From Kiritimatiellia bacterium (GTDB lineage Bacteria > Verrucomicrobiota > Kiritimatiellia > CAIQIC01 > Lenti-01), in NCBI GenBank assembly GCA_018432565.1, contig JAHDSS010000230.1:1-8400 (forward strand): 8,400 nucleotides of DNA, in the 5' to 3' direction. This document shows positions 5,277 to 8,400 of the stretch, in pieces. The position numbers were made by a program, and so were the translations under genes. Position 1 is the first letter of the stretch. Every line of letters starts with the position of its first letter. A model generated the notes under the pieces. That model was not told the DNA's origin, searched no databases, and saw only the letters and a list, made by a program, of their open reading frames with translations.

Positions 5277-5519
5277 TCAGGTCATCAGGACCAGCGCCAG
5301 CCAGGGCACCAGATTGAAGCAGATAATCAGAATCTTCCATACGCCGAGATACTGGTAAAACTGGCGGGCAAAGGCCTCGCGGGGCATGGAAAACCAGCGG
5401 CCGTGCAGGCGGGCGACCCAGTCTCCGGCCAGCATCAGCAGCAGCGAGGAGAGCAGCAGCAGCCCCGCATTGAGGATCGTGCACCATCCAAAAAAGATCC
5501 GCAGTGGCTCCAGATTCAT
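5277..5519 (-). CDS. Small DUF6868-like membrane protein
   Basis: 80 residues, function unknown. It begins MNLEPLRIFFGWCTILNAG and has a hydrophobic segment at about 8-31, a short amphipathic stretch with LHGRWFSMPRE (39-49), and a second hydrophobic segment at about 58-79 ending NLVPWLALVLMT. The FFGWCT, LHGRWF and NLVPWLAL blocks match what I recall of the DUF6868 family of short inner-membrane proteins. The start ATG 5519 is supported by GGGAGG (5531-5526), six bases upstream. It lies divergent to the MazG-like gene and 96 bases upstream of the MerR-like gene on the same strand; a shared transcript is possible but not shown. Confidence 0.75.
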   Translation of the reverse strand: MNLEPLRIFFGWCTILNAGLLLLSSLLLMLAGDWVARLHGRWFSMPREAFARQFYQYLGVWKILIICFNLVPWLALVLMT

Positions 5520-5541
5520 GGCGGGCCTCCCTTCTGCCGAA

Positions 5542-5569
5542 ACCCTACGCCCTTCGGGGAAAATGGCAA
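5542..5569 (-). promoter_or_regulatory. Possible promoter of the DUF6868-like gene
   Basis: TTGCCA (5569-5564), 16 bases, TAGGGT (5547-5542). Transcription would start near 5535, just ahead of the GGGAGG ribosome site of the gene starting at 5519. The -10 matches only three of six consensus positions. A near copy of the pair faces the other way at 5609-5637. Confidence 0.3.
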
Positions 5570-5608
5570 GAGGGGATCCGGAAGGGGGATGCCAGGGGGT
5601 GCCGCCGC

Positions 5609-5637
5609 TTGCCGCGGAGCCGGGTGGCTGGTAGGGT
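5609..5637 (+). promoter_or_regulatory. Possible promoter of the MazG-like gene
   Basis: TTGCCG (5609-5614), 17 bases, TAGGGT (5632-5637). The ATG at 5646 is only eight bases beyond, so a transcript from here would be almost leaderless, which fits the lack of a clear Shine-Dalgarno site. The -10 match is weak. Confidence 0.3.
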
Positions 5638-5645
5638 GCGGGTCC

Positions 5646-6008
5646 ATGAAACACAACGACGACTGGAAAAGTTTGCGGGACGAGATCGTGGCCTTTCGCG
5701 ACGCGCGGGACTGGGCGCAATTCCACACGCCCAAGAATCTCGCGGCGGGCATCTCCATCGAGGCCGCCGAACTGCTGGAGCATTTTCTGTGGTGCACGGA
5801 CGACGGGGCGCGGGCGCTGATCCGCAACAAGGTCCGGCGGAAGCAGATTGCCGAGGAACTGGCGGACGTGGTGAATTACGCCCTGCTGCTGGCCAATGCG
5901 ATGGAGATTGATCTGCCGGCGGAAATCCGGCGGAAGATCCGGATCAATGCGCGCAAATATCCCGTCCGCAAATCCAAGGGCATTGCGAAAAAATACACCG
6001 AGCTGTAA
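5646..6008 (+). CDS. MazG-like nucleotide pyrophosphohydrolase
   Basis: A 120-residue all-alpha protein of the MazG/dCTPase superfamily, which hydrolyses nucleoside triphosphates to monophosphates and pyrophosphate and is thought to clean up aberrant nucleotides. The metal-binding motif is complete: ExxE at E39 and E42 in SIEAAELLEHF, and ExxD at E71 and D74 in AEELADVVNYALLLAN. The C-terminal KYPVRKSKGIAKKYTEL (from residue 104) is typical of the short single-domain MazG-like proteins often annotated as nucleotide pyrophosphohydrolase. The length is normal and no residue is missing. The ATG at 5646 lacks a good ribosome site. It stands alone, divergent from the DUF6868-like gene and convergent with the membrane protein gene. 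The exact substrate cannot be read from the sequence. Confidence 0.9.
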   Translation: MKHNDDWKSLRDEIVAFRDARDWAQFHTPKNLAAGISIEAAELLEHFLWCTDDGARALIRNKVRRKQIAEELADVVNYALLLANAMEIDLPAEIRRKIRINARKYPVRKSKGIAKKYTEL

Positions 6009-6038
6009 GACGTTCCGGGCGGGGCGGCGCGTACAGGT

Positions 6039-6056
6039 GGAACCCGGCCTGGTTCC
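6039..6056. terminator. Hairpin after the MazG-like gene, weak terminator candidate
   Basis: GGAACC (6039-6044) and GGTTCC (6051-6056) form a 6-bp stem around CGGCCT, 30 bases after the MazG-like stop. No T-run follows, so intrinsic termination is doubtful. Confidence 0.3.
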
Positions 6057-6064
6057 GGCCGCCG

Positions 6065-6104
6065 TATACATATTGCAATAACTATAGTTATTGCAATATG
6101 TATA
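6065..6104. repeat. Perfect 40-bp AT-rich palindrome between convergent genes
   Basis: Each 20-base arm reads TATACATATTGCAATAACTA or its exact complement, centred between 6084 and 6085 with no mismatch and no loop. Within it the self-complementary 10-mer TATTGCAATA occurs twice (6071-6080 and 6089-6098), centres 18 bp apart. Its composition is far from the surrounding GC-rich DNA. It lies 57 bases after the MazG-like stop and 16 bases after the stop of the membrane protein on the other strand. It could be a bidirectional terminator, a double operator, a recombination or recognition site, or a small mobile element. Confidence 0.85.
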
Positions 6105-6119
6105 TAATCGGGGAATCGG

Positions 6120-6617
6120 TCAGTTTCGTTGGGGCGGGGCGAGGCGGGTGGCGATGGCGCGGGCCTTGACGGAAAGGACGAGGCCGGCGGCGAGCTGGAT
6201 CAGGCCGGGCAGGAACTGGCGGAGAACGTGAAACTCGGGGTAATGGGTCCAGGGGTACTGAAGGTTGACGGCGGTGGCGGCGACCTGGGAGAGGGAGCGG
6301 ACGGCGACAAAGACGCCGATGAGGGTGATGCCGACGACCAGGGCGGAATCCGGCGTGAATGCCCCGAGAGGGGCCTCGGTGTTCAGTCTCAGCTTGCCGG
6401 CCAGCCATTCGGTGCGGACCAGGAGGACCCAGACGGCGGCCAGCGAGGCGAACAGGGCAAGAAGGGAGAGCAGAATGCCGGCGGCCAGCTGCGGGACGGG
6501 CGGATGGTCGCCCAGCGCCCAGAAGAACAGGCCGAAGATCTGGAACGAGGTGATCAGGACAAGATAGAGCAGGACCAGACCCAGCAGCTTGGCGAGGACG
6601 AGGAACAGGTTTTTCAC
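6120..6617 (-). CDS. Unrecognised four-helix membrane protein, cotranscribed with ileS
   Basis: 165 residues, no family recognised. Hydrophobic segments lie at about 4-34, 43-67, 90-107 and 134-151, predicting four membrane helices. The loop between helices three and four holds aromatic residues (NLQYPWTHYPEFHVL, 118-132), and the tail is short and basic. The start is GTG 6617: GGAG (6627-6624) lies six bases upstream, and the ileS stop is at 6634, leaving a 16-base gap, so the two genes very probably share a transcript. Length and helix count recall signal peptidase II (LspA), which often follows ileS, but the LspA catalytic Asp motifs are absent. There is no signal peptidase site or transport motif that would suggest a function. 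Confidence 0.75.
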   Translation of the reverse strand: MKNLFLVLAKLLGLVLLYLVLITSFQIFGLFFWALGDHPPVPQLAAGILLSLLALFASLAAVWVLLVRTEWLAGKLRLNTEAPLGAFTPDSALVVGITLIGVFVAVRSLSQVAATAVNLQYPWTHYPEFHVLRQFLPGLIQLAAGLVLSVKARAIATRLAPPQRN

Positions 6618-6633
6618 GGGATGCTCCGGGGGA

Positions 6634-8400
6634 TCAGGCTTTGGCCAGGGCGATGGCGCAGGGGTGGCCGTTGATGTCGAGCTCTCCGGGGCCGGGGACG
6701 GCGGCGAGTTCGACGGCGAGGGTCTCGGCGGCGATGGTGGCGCGGTGGGCTTCGATGGCGGCGAGCAGCTCGGCGTCGGCGGAGATCTTCAGCGTGATGC
6801 GGTCGGCGACGTCCAGGTTCCGGGTCTTGCGCAGGTTCTGGATGCGGTTGATGAGTTCGCGCGCGTGGCCTTCCTGGACGAGGGCGGGGGTCAGGCTGGT
6901 TTCGAGGGCGACGACAAGGGCGCCGCTGGAGGCGACGGCGAGGCCGTGCCGGGGGGTGCGCTGGATCAGGACATCCGCCGGATCGAGTTTGACGGGCTTG
7001 CCTTCCAGGATGACGACAACGGACTGGTTGTCGAGCAGTTCGGCGAGTTCCTCGGTGCCGAAGGAGGCGATGGCGGCGACCGCTTTTTTCATGAGGCCGC
7101 CGAGCCGGGGGCCGAGGGTCTTGAAGTTGGCCTTGGCAGAGAGTTCGGCGAGGGCGGATTCGTCGCGGCCGAAGCGGACTTCCTTGACGTTGAGTTCGTC
7201 GGCGACGATGTCGGCGAGGGGGCGGACGAGGTCGAGGACGGCGTCGTCGCGGCAGACGACATGGAGGGCGGCGAGGGGCTGGCGAACCTTGAGGTTGAAG
7301 TCGGCGCGGAGCTGGCGGGCGAGGCCGACGACCTCCTGGACGCGGGCCATCTGGGCTTCGAGGGCTTCGTCGCGCGGCAGGGCGCCGGGGAGGGGGTAGT
7401 CGCAAAGGTGGACGGATTCGGGCATGTCGTCCGTCCGCAAACTGCGGTGGATCTCCTCGGAGAGGAAGGGAGTGAAGGGCGCGGCGATCCGGCACAGGCG
7501 CAGCAGGACGGTGTGAAGGGTTTCGTAGGCGCGGGTCTTGTCGGCATCGTCCTCGCTCTTCCAGAACCGCCGGCGGGAGCGGCGGATGTACCAGTTGGTG
7601 AGGTCGTCGATGAACTGCACCAGGGGGCGGACGGCTAGCTGGAGGTCGTAGGCGTCCAGGGCGGCGACGACGTCGCCGGCGAGGCGGTCGAGTCGCGAGA
7701 GGATCCAGCGGTCCATGAGGGAGGGGGAGGAGGGAGTTGGAATGGTGGAATGATGGAATGATGTAGGGGACGATCCCTGATGACAGCTGCCCTCTGCCCT
7801 CTGGCCTTTGGCGTCGCCGCCGCGTGGCTGCCAGCCGTCCACGTTGGCGTAGGTGACGAGGAAGGAGTAGGCGTTCCACCAGGGGATGAGGAGGTGGCGC
7901 AGGGACTGCATGACGCCCTGTTCGGAGAAGCAGAGATCCTCGGCGCGGACGATGGGCGAATTGATCATGTAGAGGCGCAGGGCGTCGGCGCCGTAGGTGT
8001 CGAGGATGTGGGCCGGATCGGGGTAGTTCTTGAGCCGTTTGGACATTTTGCGGCCGTCTTCGGCGAGGACGAGGCCGTTGACGATGACGTTTTTGTAGGG
8101 GGATTGGCCGAACAGGGCGGTGCCGAGGAGCATCAGGGTATAGAACCAGCCGCGGGTCTGGTCGAGGCCTTCGGCGATGAAGTCGGCGGGGAAGAATTTG
8201 TCCAGTTCACCGGCCCGTTCGAAGGGGAAGTGCTGCTGGGCGTAGGGCATGGAGCCGGATTCGAACCAGCAGTCGAGCACTTCGGGGGTGCGGCGGTAGG
8301 TTTTGCCGTTGAGCGTGAAGGTGATCTTGTCCACGTGGTGTTTGTGGAGATCGGTGACCTTCTGGCCGGAGAGCTGTTCGAGTTCGGCGATGGAGCCGAC
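6634..8400 (-). CDS. ileS: Isoleucyl-tRNA synthetase, C-terminal 588 residues (5' end outside window)
   Basis: Charges tRNA-Ile with isoleucine. The frame is open from the right edge to TGA at 6636-6634. Visible landmarks in order: ELEQLSGQKVTDLH near the edge, PEVLDCWFESGSMPYAQ, PADFIAEGLDQTRGWFYTL, VIVNGLVLAEDG, the KMSKR signature at 8049-8035 followed by LKNYPDP, then WNAYSFLVTYANVDGW, MDRWILSRLDRL at the start of the anticodon-binding domain, and a C-terminal alpha-beta tail ending INGHPCAIALAKA. KMSKR-LKNYPDP marks the eukaryote-like class of bacterial IleRS (IleS2), whose members are often insensitive to mupirocin. The 38-residue linker encoded by 7830-7717 is longer than I expect and consists of low-complexity residues from tandem repeats. 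The HIGH motif and editing domain are outside the window. Confidence 0.95.
   Translation of the reverse strand, partial: VGSIAELEQLSGQKVTDLHKHHVDKITFTLNGKTYRRTPEVLDCWFESGSMPYAQQHFPFERAGELDKFFPADFIAEGLDQTRGWFYTLMLLGTALFGQSPYKNVIVNGLVLAEDGRKMSKRLKNYPDPAHILDTYGADALRLYMINSPIVRAEDLCFSEQGVMQSLRHLLIPWWNAYSFLVTYANVDGWQPRGGDAKGQRAEGSCHQGSSPTSFHHSTIPTPSSPSLMDRWILSRLDRLAGDVVAALDAYDLQLAVRPLVQFIDDLTNWYIRRSRRRFWKSEDDADKTRAYETLHTVLLRLCRIAAPFTPFLSEEIHRSLRTDDMPESVHLCDYPLPGALPRDEALEAQMARVQEVVGLARQLRADFNLKVRQPLAALHVVCRDDAVLDLVRPLADIVADELNVKEVRFGRDESALAELSAKANFKTLGPRLGGLMKKAVAAIASFGTEELAELLDNQSVVVILEGKPVKLDPADVLIQRTPRHGLAVASSGALVVALETSLTPALVQEGHARELINRIQNLRKTRNLDVADRITLKISADAELLAAIEAHRATIAAETLAVELAAVPGPGELDINGHPCAIALAKA
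7738..7807. repeat. Two tandem repeat blocks inside ileS (8-mer x3, 7-mer x3)
   Basis: On the plus strand TGGAATGG, TGGAATGA, TGGAATGA stand in tandem at 7738-7761; CTGCCCT, CTGCCCT, CTGGCCT at 7787-7807. Three units of eight (24 bases) and three of seven (21 bases) both keep the ileS frame, giving SFHHSTIP and similar low-complexity peptide in the linker between the catalytic and anticodon-binding domains. Such strings are typical of intergenic repeat DNA, not of ileS. Confidence 0.75.

Noticed and set aside
3417..6008. Open frame of 863 codons on the plus strand
   Set aside because: It is Gly/Ala-rich antisense of hydE, the MerR-like gene and the DUF6868-like gene. Only its last 120 codons, from ATG 5646, are a real gene (MazG-like).
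6120..6617. Signal peptidase II (lspA)
   Set aside because: Right length and neighbour, but the conserved Asn-Gly and Asp motifs of LspA are not found.
6589..7638. Acidic Gly-rich open frame of 349 codons on the plus strand
   Set aside because: Antisense to ileS, with composition expected from its high-GC codon pattern and no recognisable domain.

Overview
The window is GC-rich, gene-dense bacterial DNA holding eight protein genes, a short leader peptide gene and an unusual amount of palindromic and short-period repeat DNA. No gene names the host directly. The eukaryote-like isoleucyl-tRNA synthetase (KMSKR followed by LKNYPDP), an orphan [FeFe]-hydrogenase maturase, a small DUF6868-like membrane protein and intergenic repeats of the GGAGTGCGGCGGCATGACG kind together suggest an anaerobic member of the Planctomycetes-Verrucomicrobia-Chlamydiae group, perhaps Kiritimatiellota or Lentisphaerota. 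That placement is an inference from memory, not a demonstrated result.

Left part (1-2065, minus strand): an aromatic amino acid operon. A DAHP synthase with an N-terminal regulatory domain (807-1841) is followed after 17 bases by a monofunctional prephenate dehydratase with a C-terminal ACT domain (789 to the window edge). Upstream lies what looks like a complete transcription attenuator: a 23-residue leader peptide containing EFYFGFIF (1958-2029), an antiterminator arm inside its coding region, and a strong intrinsic terminator with an 11-bp stem and eight T (1893-1929) that competes with the antiterminator. The operon would thus sense charged tRNA-Phe, in addition to probable allosteric control of both enzymes.

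Middle (2066-3488): about 400 bases of repeat mosaic, including an 84-bp composite palindrome (2258-2341), then a promoter and a plus-strand gene (2535-3326) that fuses a response-regulator receiver domain to a phosphotransferase-system HPr domain. This fusion is the most unusual protein in the window. The HPr His is kept, but the HPr Arg17 and Ser46 positions and one receiver acidic residue are changed.

Centre right (3489-5519, minus strand): HydE, whose start codon lies inside a second 84-bp nested palindrome element (4524-4607); an unrecognised protein with a MerR-like helix-turn-helix head; and a small DUF6868-like membrane protein. A MazG-like nucleotide pyrophosphohydrolase runs the other way (5646-6008).

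Right end (6009-8400): a perfect 40-bp AT-rich palindrome between convergent genes, an unrecognised four-helix membrane protein, and directly upstream of it the C-terminal 588 residues of ileS, which carries an in-frame block of tandem 8-mers and 7-mers translated as an enlarged linker. Long open frames on the opposite strand of these genes are shadows and are left out.
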